Assembly: GCA_050920955.1 (NCBI GenBank)
Contig: JBPBQS010000204.1
Coordinates: forward strand, 1 to 64,000
DNA length: 64,000 nt
From: CAXSEF01 sp050920955
GTDB lineage: Bacteria > Pseudomonadota > Alphaproteobacteria > Acetobacterales > Acetobacteraceae
Direction of reading: 5' to 3'
Shown: one piece after another, positions 39,162 through 48,797 of the stretch
Position numbering within the stretch: position 1 is the stretch's first letter
How the letters are laid out: each line of letters starts with the position of its first letter
Translations under genes and position numbers: made by a program
The notes under the pieces: generated by a model
Databases searched by the model: none
Told to the model about the DNA's origin: nothing
Seen by the model: only the letters and a program-made list of their open reading frames with translations

Positions 39162-40273
39162 ACGCCCCCGCGAAAGCCCCTCGCGACCCCCTGGCCACGC
39201 TGGCGGCACTCCTCCTCGCCGCCGCCACGATCGCCGTGCCCCTCGCCGGCCTCGGCCTCCTCCCGGGCATCGCCCTCTCCCCCTACGCCGCCAACCTCGT
39301 CGGCCAGACCATGTGCTTCGCCGTGCTGGCGATGTCGGTGGACCTGATGTGGGGCGGCGCCGGCGTGCTCAGCCTCGGCCACGGCCTGTTCTTCGCGCTG
39401 GGCGGATACCTGTGCGCGATGCACCTGCTGCGCACCGCGTGGCACGCCACCGGCACGCTGCCCGACTTCCTCCTGTTCATGGGCCAGGGCGGCTTTCCCG
39501 CCTGGTGGGGCTTCGCCGACAGCTGGGTGCTCACCCTGGCCGCGATCGTCGCCGTGCCCGCCCTCGTCGCCTTCGCGTTCGGCTACGTCTCGTTCCGCTC
39601 CCGCGTCAACGGCGTGTACTTCTCCATCATCTCCCAGGCGCTGGTCTACACGGCGATGCTGCTGATGTTCCGCAACGACACCGGCTTCGGCGGCAACAAC
39701 GGCATGACCGGCTTCCGCACCGTCGCCGGCCTCCCCTCCGGCGGACGCGGCGCCACGATCCTCCTCGCCACCCTGTCCTGCGCCGCAGCCCTTGCCACCC
39801 TGCTCGGCGGCCGCGCCTTGCTGGCAACCCGCTTCGGCCGCCTGCTCGCCGCCATCCGCGACGACGAGCCCCGCCTGCGCTTCCTCGGCTACCAGACGCT
39901 GTGGCTCAAGCTCGCCGCCTGGTGCCTGTCCGCCTCCCTCGCGGGCATCGCCGGCGCGCTCTACGTCCCCCAGGTCGGCATCGTGAACCCGTCGCTCCTC
40001 GACCCCTCGCTGTCCCTGGAGGTCGCCGTCTGGGTCGCGGTCGGCGGCCGCGGCGGCCTCTACGGCGCGCTCGCCGGCGCGATCCTGGTCAACCTGCTGC
40101 GCCTGTGGCTGTCCGCCTCCGCCCCCGTGCTGCTGCCCTTCGTGCTCGGCCTCCTGGTGCTCGCCGTGGTCCTCGCCCTGCCCAACGGCCTGCTGGACCT
40201 GCGCAACCGCTCCCGCGCCTGGCTCGCTGGCCTCGGCTCAGCCCCCGCTCTCCTGCGCCGGCCCGGCCAATGA
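39158..40273 (+). CDS. urtC: Urea ABC transporter permease UrtC (set 2)
   Basis: A 371-residue LivM/UrtC-type permease with about ten hydrophobic segments. Features: FAVLAMSVDLMWGGAGVLSL, GHGLFFALGGYLCAMHLLR, MGQGGFPAWWGF, FRNDTGFGGNNGMTGF, AIRDDEPRLRFLGYQTLWLK (coupling loop) and YVPQVGIVNPSLLDPSLS. The GNNGMTGF-type segment and the length are characteristic of UrtC. It overlaps urtB and urtD through ATGA junctions at both ends, so B-C-D-E are coupled. Confidence 0.92.
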   Translation: MNAPAKAPRDPLATLAALLLAAATIAVPLAGLGLLPGIALSPYAANLVGQTMCFAVLAMSVDLMWGGAGVLSLGHGLFFALGGYLCAMHLLRTAWHATGTLPDFLLFMGQGGFPAWWGFADSWVLTLAAIVAVPALVAFAFGYVSFRSRVNGVYFSIISQALVYTAMLLMFRNDTGFGGNNGMTGFRTVAGLPSGGRGATILLATLSCAAALATLLGGRALLATRFGRLLAAIRDDEPRLRFLGYQTLWLKLAAWCLSASLAGIAGALYVPQVGIVNPSLLDPSLSLEVAVWVAVGGRGGLYGALAGAILVNLLRLWLSASAPVLLPFVLGLLVLAVVLALPNGLLDLRNRSRAWLAGLGSAPALLRRPGQ

Positions 40274-41024
40274 CTCCCCCGCAACCCGGCGGGGCCGCGA
40301 TCCGCACCGAGAACCTGACCGTCTCCTTCGGCCGCTTCGTCGCCATCAACGGCCTGTCATTCCACGCGAACTACGGCGAGGTGCGCGGCGTGATCGGCCC
40401 CAACGGCGCGGGCAAGACCACGCTTCTCGACGTCCTGACCGGCAAGGCCCGCCCCGCCTCCGGCACCATCACGCTCGACGGCCGCATCGACGTCACCCGC
40501 CTTGGCGAGGTCGAGCTCGCCCTGGCCGGCATCGGTCGCAAGTTCCAGAAACCCTCCGTGTTCGAGGCCCTGAGCATCGCCGAAAACCTCGACCTGGCGC
40601 TGCGCCTGCACCGCCGCTCCCTGCTGCGCGAGGTCCTCGCCCCCCGCGCCGCCAAGCGCGAGGCCATCGACCGCCTGCTGCACACGATCGGCCTGGACGC
40701 GCTGCCCGACGCGCTCGCCGGCACGCTCAGCCACGGCCAGAAGCAGTGGCTCGAGATCGGCATGGTGCTCGCCTCCGAGCCCCGCCTCCTCCTCCTCGAC
40801 GAGCCCGTCGCCGGCATGAGCGACGCCGAAACCGAGCACACCGCCACCCTGGTGCGCGCCCTGCGCTCGCCCACACGCGCCATCGTGGTGATCGAGCACG
40901 ACATGGACTTCGTGGAGCAGGTCGCTGACTCGGTGAGCGTGCTGCACGAGGGCCGTTCCCTGTTCGAGGGCTCCATGGCCGCCGCCCGCGCCGACCGCAC
41001 CGTCATCGACGTGTACATCGGCCG

Positions 41025-41028
<4 letters not shown>
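40270..41028 (+). CDS. urtD: Urea ABC transporter ATP-binding protein UrtD (set 2)
   Basis: A 252-residue ATPase with AIRTENLTVSFGRFVAINGL, Walker A GPNGAGKTT, IGRKFQKPSVFEALSIAENL, signature LSHGQKQWLEIGMVLASEPR and Walker B LLLLDEPVAGMSDAETEHTA. These residues are typical of UrtD. ATGA overlaps join it to urtC and urtE. It partners the set 2 permeases in the inner membrane. Confidence 0.93.
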
Positions 41029-41759
<731 letters not shown>

Positions 41760-41788
41760 CCCCCGACAAACCCCAGGAGACACCGCCC

Positions 41789-42724
41789 ATGAGCCAGCAC
41801 CACACGATCCCTGCCACCCCCGAGAACATGGTCTTCGGTTACCTCGACGCCGCGACGCCGCCGGTGCTGCAGGTCGACTCCGGCGACACCGTCACCCTGG
41901 CCTCGTTCCCCGCCGGCGGCCGCTCCACCCTGCCGTCGCACCTGCCCGTCCCCGCCGACTACCTGGCCGCCCTGGACGCGTTCGCCGACGGCCCCGGCCC
42001 GCACTTCATCACCGGCCCGGTGTTCGTGCGCGGCGCCCAGCCCGGCGACACGCTGCAGGTCGACATCCTCTCCGCCGAGCCGACCATGGACTGGGGCTTC
42101 GTCGCCATCCTCCCCCTGCTCGGAACCCTGCCCGAGGAGTTCACCGACTACGAGACGATCCACCCCTCGATCGACCGCGCGCGCGGCACCACGACGCTGC
42201 CCTGGGGCACGGAGCTGGCGCTCGACCCGTTCTTCGGCATCATCGGCGTCGCCCCCCCGAAGGCATGGGGCCGCTGCAGCTCGCCCGTCCCGCGCGCCTT
42301 CGGCGGCAACATGGACAACAAGGAGCTGAAGCCCGGCGCCACGCTCTACCTGCCGGTGTTCAACGAGGGCGCGCTGTTCATGGCCGGCGACGGCCACGGC
42401 GTGCAGGGCGACGGCGAGGTCTGCATCACCGCGCTCGAGACCGGCCTCTCCGGCACCTTCCGCCTCACCGTGCGCCGCGACTTCCCCGTTGCCCGCCCGT
42501 TCGCCGAGACCCCCACCCACCTGATGTCCATCGGCCTCGACGAGGACCTCGACGACGCGGCCAAGCAGGCGGTGCGCGAGATGGTGCAGCACGTCTGCGC
42601 CCGTACCAGCCTGACGCGCAACCAGGCCTACATGCTGTGCTCGCTGGCCGGCGACCTGCGCGTCACGCAGACGGTGGACGGCAACAAGGGCGTCCACATG
42701 ATGCTCGCCAAGTCGCTCCTCTAA
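41789..42724 (+). CDS. Acetamidase/formamidase family protein (311 aa)
   Basis: An amide hydrolase of the FmdA/AmdA family, expected to release ammonia from formamide or acetamide. The 311-residue product has the family motifs GPVFVRGAQPGDTLQVDILS, FFGIIGVAPP, PRAFGGNMDNKELKPGATLY, GALFMAGDGHGVQGDGEVC and YMLCSLAGDLRVTQTVDGNK. AGGAG lies 9 bp before the ATG. As the last gene of urt set 2 it suggests that the transporter imports a short amide, or urea alongside amides: no urease gene is present in the window. A strong terminator follows. Confidence 0.9.
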   Translation: MSQHHTIPATPENMVFGYLDAATPPVLQVDSGDTVTLASFPAGGRSTLPSHLPVPADYLAALDAFADGPGPHFITGPVFVRGAQPGDTLQVDILSAEPTMDWGFVAILPLLGTLPEEFTDYETIHPSIDRARGTTTLPWGTELALDPFFGIIGVAPPKAWGRCSSPVPRAFGGNMDNKELKPGATLYLPVFNEGALFMAGDGHGVQGDGEVCITALETGLSGTFRLTVRRDFPVARPFAETPTHLMSIGLDEDLDDAAKQAVREMVQHVCARTSLTRNQAYMLCSLAGDLRVTQTVDGNKGVHMMLAKSLL

Positions 42725-42735
42725 GGAAGCAAGCA

Positions 42736-42831
42736 GTTCTTTCTTGAAAGAAAGAACCAAAGAACTTTGCCCATGGGGTCCGGGACCTCATGGGCAAAGT
42801 CTTTTTGCTTCTTTTTCTTCAGAAAAAGAAG
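42736..42831. terminator. Triple-hairpin bidirectional terminator (family B, copy 2)
   Basis: Three hairpins fill the convergent gap between the formamidase and amidase genes: GTTCTTTC/GAAAGAAC (42736-42757); a 17-bp stem from ACTTTGCCCATG to CATGGGCAAAGT with a CGG loop (42764-42800) followed by CTTTTTGCTTCTTTTTC; and CTTCTTTTTC/GAAAAAGAAG (42808-42831). The middle stem plus T-rich tract is an excellent rho-independent terminator for the plus strand, and the other two can serve the minus strand. Confidence 0.85.
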
Positions 42832-42838
42832 GCCTTCC

Positions 42839-44419
42839 TTACTCCCTGACGAGCACCGGCGCCTTCCGGTGCCGCGTCGCGCACTCGTAGTCATGCCCCA
42901 GCGCGAGCAGCGTCGCCTCGCTCCACATCGGCCCCACGAACACCAGGCCGAACGGCGCTCCGGACTCATGGTAGCCCGCGGGCACGGTGAGCGCGGGCAG
43001 GCCTGCAATGTTGATCTCGCTGACGACCGTCTCGTGGATCGGCGCCGGCCCGTGCAGCGGCCCGAGCGCGTCGCGCATCTGCGGGAACACCAGCGCGTCG
43101 AGCCTGTGCGCCGCGAACACCTCGCCGAAGATCGCCAGATACGCCTCCCGCGCCGCGATGAACTCCGACAGGTCCGGCGGCCGCGACGGATCGGCGAGGC
43201 AGGCGGCGAACTGCGGCAGGTGCGGCATGAACCCGAGCACGCCGGTGGGCGCGAACGCATCCTCGCGCGCCGTGGCGGCTGCGAACTCCGCGAACGTCTT
43301 CAACGCCGCGTCCGGCCCGAGACGCTCCAGATACTTCTGCAGGTCGTAGGGCACGGACTCCATGCCGCGCGCGTCGAACTCTGCGAGCGGCGGCGTGGGC
43401 TTGCGCAACGCCGCGAAACCCGTGCCCGCGAACGGATCCTCGACCAGCACCGCGCCGCGTGCCTCCAGCTCGCCCTGCACCCGCTCGTAAAGCCGCACGG
43501 TCTCGTCGGACAGCGGCAGGTCGCGCCACCCCGGCCCGTACAGCCCGACCCGCTTGCCCCGCAGCGCATCCTCGGCGAGCAGCGACGTGTAGCCGCCGGC
43601 CGGACGATGGCCGACGCCTGCGATCGTCTTCGGGTCCTCGTAGGAGAACCCGGCCAGCGCATCGAGCGTGAGCGCCGCATCGCGCACGCAGCGCGACACC
43701 GGACCCACCACGTCGCGCAACGCGGACAGCGGCATCACCCCCGCGTTCGGCACAAGGGCAAATGTCGGCTTCAGCCCGACCAGCGCCTGCGCCGACGCCG
43801 GGTTCTGGATCGACCCCCCGGTCTCCTCGGCGAGCGCCAGCACCGCCATGCTCGCGGCCACCGCGCACGCCGACCCGGCGCTGCTCCCCCCGGGCAAAAA
43901 CGCGCGACCCGCGGGATTGTAGGTCGGCCCGGCCCAGCTCCCGTTGGCGTGCGCCCCGGTGTGGCTGAGGATCGGCACGTTGGTCTTGCCCAGGATCACC
44001 GCCCCTGCCGCGCGCATCCGCGCCACGACCGGCGAGTCCGTCGCCGGCATCAGATCCACGCCCCCCGACGCCGCGTGCAGCAGCGACCACCCCGCGGTGG
44101 TGGGAAACCCCACCATGTCCATCGGGTCCTTGACCACGATCGGCACCCCGGCCAGCGGCCCGAGCGCCTCGCCCGCCGCGCGCCGCCGGTCGATGGCGCG
44201 CGCATCCTCCAGCGCGTCCGGGTTGAGGAAGATGATCGCGTTGTAGGCCGGGTTCCACGCGGCGATGCGGTCGAGGAACGCCTGCGTCAGCGCCTCCGAG
44301 GTCGCCGCCCCGCTGGCGAACGCGTCCTGCGCGCCCTGCACCGTCAGTTCCACGATGTCGATGTCGCCCATGCGCCGCATCCGATCCTGCAAGGTCCAGC
44401 CCGGGAAAGTGTCGCTCAT
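42839..44419 (-). CDS. Amidase signature family hydrolase
   Basis: A 526-residue amidase-signature enzyme. The catalytic Lys is in GVPIVVKDPMDMVGFPTTAG, and the cis-Ser/nucleophile Ser pair is in the glycine-serine loop FLPGGSSAGSACAVAASMAV near residue 178; GGSIQNPASAQALVGLKPT follows. The insert between residues 300 and 420 is longer than in small amidases. Substrate cannot be told. It is divergent from the amino-acid transporter operon and convergent with the formamidase gene, so it lies inside the amide utilisation cluster. ATG at 44419 has only a weak purine-rich region upstream. Confidence 0.9.
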   Translation of the reverse strand: MSDTFPGWTLQDRMRRMGDIDIVELTVQGAQDAFASGAATSEALTQAFLDRIAAWNPAYNAIIFLNPDALEDARAIDRRRAAGEALGPLAGVPIVVKDPMDMVGFPTTAGWSLLHAASGGVDLMPATDSPVVARMRAAGAVILGKTNVPILSHTGAHANGSWAGPTYNPAGRAFLPGGSSAGSACAVAASMAVLALAEETGGSIQNPASAQALVGLKPTFALVPNAGVMPLSALRDVVGPVSRCVRDAALTLDALAGFSYEDPKTIAGVGHRPAGGYTSLLAEDALRGKRVGLYGPGWRDLPLSDETVRLYERVQGELEARGAVLVEDPFAGTGFAALRKPTPPLAEFDARGMESVPYDLQKYLERLGPDAALKTFAEFAAATAREDAFAPTGVLGFMPHLPQFAACLADPSRPPDLSEFIAAREAYLAIFGEVFAAHRLDALVFPQMRDALGPLHGPAPIHETVVSEINIAGLPALTVPAGYHESGAPFGLVFVGPMWSEATLLALGHDYECATRHRKAPVLVRE

Positions 44420-44564
44420 CCGCCCCGCGCGCAACCCCGCGGACCGACACGCGATACATGACGCTTCCGGAACGGAAGGGGCGCTCTCCGGAACCGCCAT
44501 CCGCACGCGGCACTGCATTGCGAGACCGGAACGGCCTTTCGCCGGCACCCGGCCCGGCCTGCGC

Positions 44565-44580
44565 TGGCACAGCGATTGCA
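44565..44580 (+). promoter_or_regulatory. Sigma-54-type promoter for the amino-acid/amide transporter operon
   Basis: TGGCACAGCGATTGCA fits TGGCACG-N4-TTGCW with only the last -24 base changed. The expected start is near 44592, 32 bases before the binding-protein ATG. About 90 bp upstream an imperfect palindrome TTCCGGAACGGAA (44465-44477) could be an activator site; that part is speculative. Confidence 0.75.
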
Positions 44581-44623
44581 CTCCCGCCTGCCCCGCGAAG
44601 CAGCCACCGGAAGGTCATCGGAC

Positions 44624-45523
44624 ATGAGCACACACCAGCGCCCCGCCGCCACGCGCCGGGCCTTCCCGCGCGGCTGGCTCGTCGCCGCCTCCGCGCTCGC
44701 CTGCGCCGCTGCCCTGCCCGGCACCGCGCGCGCCGCCCCGCCTGCCGCCTGCGCCGCGCTGCAGGCCAAATACCCCACCCTGAAGGGCCGCACGCTGGTC
44801 GACGCGGTGAACCCGCACACGCCCGGCTACGAGGCGCTCGACCCCGCCGACCCCGACCACTACATCGGCTTCGACATCGACCTGGTGCAGGCGCTCGGCG
44901 AGTGCCTCGGCTTCAACGTGACCTACAAGTCTGTCGCCTTCGCCGCCATGCTGCCGACGCTGCAGAGCGGCCAGGCCGACATCATCATCTCCGACATCTA
45001 CGCCACCAGCGAGCGCGCCCGCGCCGCCGACTTCATCACCTACTCCAAGGTCTCCGACGGCGTCCTCGTGGCCAAGGGCAACCCCAAGCACCTGGACGGC
45101 ATCGACGCCACCATGTGCGGCACGACGGCGGCGGAGAACACCGGCTTCGTCGAGGTCCCCCTGGTGCAGGCGCTCGCCGAGCCGTGCAAGGCCGCCGGCA
45201 AGCCCGCGCCGGTGCTGCAGCTGTACGACAACAACGCCAACTGCATCCAGGCCGTCCTCGCCGGCCGCGCCGACACCTACATCAACGACGTCAACACCGT
45301 CGACCAGGCGGTGAAGGCCTACCCCGACAAGCTCGCCAAGGCCGCCGCCGTGACGCTGCCGTACTTCATCGGCATCGCCGTCCCCAAGGGCAAGACCGAG
45401 TTCCGCGACGCCATCTTCGCCGCGCTGACCGCCCTGCAGGACGCCGGCGTGGAGACCGCCCTGCTCACGAAATGGTCACTCGACGCCGGCACGCTCGAGG
45501 CCCCGAGGCTCGTGACCGAATAG
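44624..45523 (+). CDS. Polar amino acid-type ABC transporter substrate-binding protein
   Basis: A 299-residue periplasmic protein of the SBP_bac_3 family. The N-terminus has TRRAFPRGWLVAASALACAA, an export signal that could be Tat or Sec, cleaved near TARA-APPAA. The mature part has YIGFDIDLVQALGECLGFNV, AAMLPTLQSGQADIIISDIY, TSERARAADFITYSKVSDGV and YIGIAVPKGK-like FIGIAVPKGKTEFRDAI. GGAAGG precedes the ATG at 44624. It is followed, with a one-base overlap, by the fused permease-ATPase gene. Ligand is unknown; polar amino acids or related amides are expected for the family. Confidence 0.88.
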   Translation: MSTHQRPAATRRAFPRGWLVAASALACAAALPGTARAAPPAACAALQAKYPTLKGRTLVDAVNPHTPGYEALDPADPDHYIGFDIDLVQALGECLGFNVTYKSVAFAAMLPTLQSGQADIIISDIYATSERARAADFITYSKVSDGVLVAKGNPKHLDGIDATMCGTTAAENTGFVEVPLVQALAEPCKAAGKPAPVLQLYDNNANCIQAVLAGRADTYINDVNTVDQAVKAYPDKLAKAAAVTLPYFIGIAVPKGKTEFRDAIFAALTALQDAGVETALLTKWSLDAGTLEAPRLVTE

Positions 45524-47130
45524 TGGAGCTCTTCCTCCACTACCTCGGCCTGCCGTACCTCCTGCGCGGCGTCGCCTTCACCGCCGAGGTGACCGCGCTC
45601 GGCGTGTCCGGCGGCCTGGCCGTGGGCCTGGTGCTGGCCGCGATGCAGACCTGCCGCATCCGCGTGCTTTCCGCCCTCGCCCGCGGCTACGCCGTGATCT
45701 TCCGCGGCACGCCGCTCATCCTGCAGCTCGTGTTCTGCTACGACGCGCTTCCCCACATCGGCCTGCGCCTCAGCTCCGTCGCCGCCGCCGGCCTGGCGCT
45801 CGCCGCCAACGAGGGCCCGTTCATCGCCGAGATCCTGCGCTCCGGCGTGCGCGGCGTGGACCCGGGCCAAGTCCTGGCCGGCCAGGCGCTCGGCATGACG
45901 CCCGGCGTGCTGATGCGCCGCGTGATCGGCCCGCAGGCGATCCGCACCATGGTCCCCGCGCTCGGCAGCGAAACCGTCTCCGCCCTGAAGAACTCCTCGC
46001 TCGCCTCGGTCATCGCGGTGGAGGAGCTGACCCTGCGCTCCACCCAGCTCGCCTCCTCCACCTTCGACTTCTTCTCCATCTTCTTCGCGTCCGGCCTGAT
46101 GTACCTGGTGCTGACCGGCGCCGTCACCGCGCTGCAGCTCGGCGTCGAGAACCTCCTCGACCTCGACCGCCCCCCCGCCCGCGACCGCCTGTCCCGCCTC
46201 CTCCCCTGGCGCGGCCGCACCCCGCTCCCCGCCACGCCCCAGCCCGCGCCCCCCGCCGGAACCACGACCGACGCCGCCCCCGCACCGCCGCCCCCCGCCA
46301 CGCCCCCGCAAAGGGCCGCTCGCGCCGCCGCCCTGGCCGCCGCCCCTGCCGTCGTCGAGATCCGCGCCCTGCGCAAGCGCTACGGCGCCCAGCCCGTGCT
46401 CGACGCGCTCGACCTCACCGTGCGCGCCGGCGAGGTGATCGCGCTGCTCGGCCCCAGCGGCTCCGGCAAGAGCACGCTGCTGCGCTGCATCGCCCTGCTG
46501 GAGCCGTGGGACGACGGCACGATCCTCGTCGCCGGCCGCCGCCTCGGCCTGCGCGCCGACGGCCGCCCCATGCCGCCGCGCGCCGTCGCGAACGAGCGCG
46601 CCGCCGTCGGCGTCGGCATGGTGTTCCAGCAGTTCAACCTGTTCGCCCACCTCACCGCGCTGGAGAACGTCGCCGGCCCGCTGCGCTGGGTCCACGCCAT
46701 GCCCGCGCCCGAGGCCGACGCCCGCGCCCGCGACCTGCTCGCCCGCGTCGGCCTGTCGCACCGCGCCGACGCCCTGCCGCGCCACCTGTCCGGCGGCCAG
46801 CAGCAGCGCGTGGCCATCGCGCGCGCCCTGGCCCCGCGCCCCGCCGTGCTCCTCCTCGACGAGCCCACCTCCGCGCTCGACCCCGAGCTGGTCAACGAGG
46901 TCCTCGACACCATCCGCCGCCTCTCCGCCGCCGACGGCCTGACCATGGTCATCTCCACCCACCAGCTCCGCTTCGCCCGCGAGGTCGCCGACCGCGTGAT
47001 CTTCCTGTCCAATGGCGCGGTGGCCGAGCAAGGCCCCGCCCACGAGATCCTTTCCCGCCCGCAGCACCCCCTGACCGCGCGCTTCCTGCGCACCATGGGC
47101 GCGGACGCCCTGCCGGAGACCGCCGCATGA
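45523..47130 (+). CDS. Fused amino-acid ABC transporter permease and ATP-binding protein
   Basis: One 535-residue protein combines both inner-membrane functions. Residues 1 to about 210 are a HisM/GlnP-like permease (VIFRGTPLILQLVFCYDALP; coupling region AGQALGMTPGVLMRRVIGPQ; ALKNSSLASVIAVEELTLRS). A Pro/Ala-rich linker follows (about 215-275). From 276 the ATPase has Walker A GPSGSGKST near 310, VGVGMVFQQFNLFAHLTALE, LSGGQQQRVAIARAL and LLLDEPTSALDPELV. The GTG start overlaps the upstream TAG stop by one base. The permease must act as a homodimer because no second permease gene is present. Confidence 0.92.
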   Translation: MELFLHYLGLPYLLRGVAFTAEVTALGVSGGLAVGLVLAAMQTCRIRVLSALARGYAVIFRGTPLILQLVFCYDALPHIGLRLSSVAAAGLALAANEGPFIAEILRSGVRGVDPGQVLAGQALGMTPGVLMRRVIGPQAIRTMVPALGSETVSALKNSSLASVIAVEELTLRSTQLASSTFDFFSIFFASGLMYLVLTGAVTALQLGVENLLDLDRPPARDRLSRLLPWRGRTPLPATPQPAPPAGTTTDAAPAPPPPATPPQRAARAAALAAAPAVVEIRALRKRYGAQPVLDALDLTVRAGEVIALLGPSGSGKSTLLRCIALLEPWDDGTILVAGRRLGLRADGRPMPPRAVANERAAVGVGMVFQQFNLFAHLTALENVAGPLRWVHAMPAPEADARARDLLARVGLSHRADALPRHLSGGQQQRVAIARALAPRPAVLLLDEPTSALDPELVNEVLDTIRRLSAADGLTMVISTHQLRFAREVADRVIFLSNGAVAEQGPAHEILSRPQHPLTARFLRTMGADALPETAA

Positions 47131-47534
47131 GCCCCACCCGCGAGACCTTCTCCTTCACCCCCGCCGACGGCGTCCCCCCCGGCGTGGCACCCTTCTCCCA
47201 CGCGACCCGCTGGGGCGACCTCCTCTTCGTCACCGGCCAGATGCCCACCCACCCCGACACCGGCGCCCTCGTCCCCGGCGACGTCGCCGCCCAGGCCAAC
47301 CAGGTCCGCCGCAACCTGGAGGCCGTGCTCGCCCCCTTCGGCGCCACGCTCGACGACTCGCTGATGGTGCGCGTCTACCTCACCGACTTCGCCGCCGACT
47401 ACGCCGCCTTCAACGAGGCCTACACCGCCTGGTTCACGGGCGCCCTGCCGAGCCGCACCTGCGTCGGCACGACCGGCCTCGCGGTCGGCGCCGCCGTGGA
47501 GATCGACCTCGTCGTCGGCCTGCGCTCCCGCTGA
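47127..47534 (+). CDS. RidA family protein
   Basis: A 135-residue Rid (YjgF/YER057c/UK114) protein. Motifs: FSHATRWGDLLFVTGQMPTH, VAAQANQVRRNLEAVLAPFG, MVRVYLTDFAADYAAFNEAY and LPSRTCVGTTGLAVGAAVEI. The arginine in PSRTCVGTTGL corresponds to the residue that binds the substrate carboxylate in RidA. Rid proteins hydrolyse reactive enamine/imine intermediates; in amide and pyrimidine clusters some relatives act on aminoacrylate-type intermediates. ATGA overlap couples it to the transporter gene. Confidence 0.9.
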   Translation: MSPTRETFSFTPADGVPPGVAPFSHATRWGDLLFVTGQMPTHPDTGALVPGDVAAQANQVRRNLEAVLAPFGATLDDSLMVRVYLTDFAADYAAFNEAYTAWFTGALPSRTCVGTTGLAVGAAVEIDLVVGLRSR

Positions 47535-47557
47535 GCCGCCCTGAACGGAGCCCCGCG

Positions 47558-48640
47558 ATGACCCTGATGGCCGACGAGCACCTCGCCGAGCGCGACCGCC
47601 TCCGCCCCGCCCTGCACGAGCTGCGCGCCACCCCCGCCACCGTGCACTGGGGCTACTTCGACGCCTCCCTCGCCCCCGCCGTCACGGTGCGCAACGGCGA
47701 CCTGGTGCGCGTGGAAGCCCTGACCCACCACGCCGGCGACGCCCCCGAGCTGATGATGGACGAAGGCATCCACGCGATCTTCGACGCCATCCCGCCGGAG
47801 GACCGCAACCCCGGCGTCCACCTCATGACCGGCCCGATCCGCGTCGAGGGCGCGCGACCGGGAGACGTGCTGGAGGTGCGCTACCTGCAGATGACGCCGC
47901 GCCTGCGCTACGGCTCCAACCTCGCCGCCCACTGGGGCCACCTGTACAAGGAGCTCGGCGAGAAGGAGCGCGTGACCATCTACCGCCTCGACGACGCCAG
48001 CCAGACCGCGCAGGCCGCCTTCGCCTACGACTTCCCCGGCAAGTACACCGTCCCTGGCACCATCACCCACGAGCGCGACTGCTGCCGCCAGCCCGCCCTG
48101 CGCGGCGTGCGCGTCCCCGTCCGCCCCCACCTCGGCACCGCCGGCGTCGCCCCCGACGCCGCCGGCCGCGTCAGCACGATCCCGCCTGGCGCCCACGGCG
48201 GCAACATCGACAACTGGCGCATCGGCGCGGGTGCGACGATGTTCTACCCCGTGCAGGTCGACGGCGCGCTGTTCTCCGTCGGCGACCCCCACATCTCCCA
48301 GGGCGACGGCGAGATCAGCGGCACCGCGATCGAGGCCTCCCTCGACGTCACCCTCCAAATCTTCCTCCGCCGCGACTTCACCTTCGCGTCCCCCCTGCTG
48401 CAGACGCCCAAGTTCTGGATCACCCACGGCTTCGACGAGGACCTCGACCTCGCCATGCGCAACGCCAGCACGGAGATGCTGTGCCTGCTCAGCGAGCACG
48501 CCGGCCTCAGCCGCGACGACGCCTACTCCCTGATGAGCGTCGCCGCCGACTTCGCCGTCACCCAGGTCGTCGACGGCCGCCAGGGCGTCCACGCCCGCAT
48601 CTGCCGCGCCGTCTTCCCGCCCGTGCCGGACCCGGAATGA
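47558..48640 (+). CDS. Acetamidase/formamidase family protein (360 aa)
   Basis: A second FmdA/AmdA-family amide hydrolase, 360 residues and clearly different from the one at 41789. Motifs: ATVHWGYFDASLAPAVTV, HLMTGPIRVEGARPGDVLEV, PPGAHGGNIDNWRIGAGATM, GALFSVGDPHISQGDGEISG and LMSVAADFAVTQVVDGRQGV. The HxxGD-type segment and conserved histidines agree with a metal-dependent amidohydrolase. GGAG lies 8-9 bp before the ATG. It ends the operon begun by the binding protein at 44624, so its substrate may be what that transporter imports. Confidence 0.9.
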   Translation: MTLMADEHLAERDRLRPALHELRATPATVHWGYFDASLAPAVTVRNGDLVRVEALTHHAGDAPELMMDEGIHAIFDAIPPEDRNPGVHLMTGPIRVEGARPGDVLEVRYLQMTPRLRYGSNLAAHWGHLYKELGEKERVTIYRLDDASQTAQAAFAYDFPGKYTVPGTITHERDCCRQPALRGVRVPVRPHLGTAGVAPDAAGRVSTIPPGAHGGNIDNWRIGAGATMFYPVQVDGALFSVGDPHISQGDGEISGTAIEASLDVTLQIFLRRDFTFASPLLQTPKFWITHGFDEDLDLAMRNASTEMLCLLSEHAGLSRDDAYSLMSVAADFAVTQVVDGRQGVHARICRAVFPPVPDPE

Positions 48641-48648
48641 TGCCCACG

Positions 48649-48779
48649 AAAGCAAGCATGGGCTCTGCCCAAACCCGCCAGGGGCGAGCCGCCCCTGGAC
48701 CGGCACATGAAGGACAAGTGACGCCGGTCCAGGGCGGCTCGCCCTGGCGGGTCCAGGGCAGAGCCCTGGCCTTCCTTCC
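48649..48779. repeat. Intergenic palindromic repeat, family A, copy 8
   Basis: This copy lies between the second acetamidase gene and hisN. Left arm AAAGCAAGCATGGGCTCTGC, AAACCCGCCAGGGGCGAGCC, a divergent centre (CACATGAAGGAC, no TTAA), then GGCTCGCCCTGGCGGGTCCA, GGGCAGAGCCCTGGCC and TTCCTTCC. It probably separates transcription of hisN from the amide operon. Confidence 0.85.
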
Positions 48780-48797
48780 CGCCCGGAGCCCACGCCG

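Noticed and set aside
37404..39209. Minus-strand open frame opposite urtB
   Set aside because: Gly/Ala/Glu-rich low-complexity shadow; the sense strand has a clear UrtB.
44420..44460. Possible sigma-54 promoter for the amidase gene on the minus strand (CGGTCCGCGGGGTTGCG)
   Set aside because: The distance between the GG and GC elements is one base too long and the -24 box is poor.
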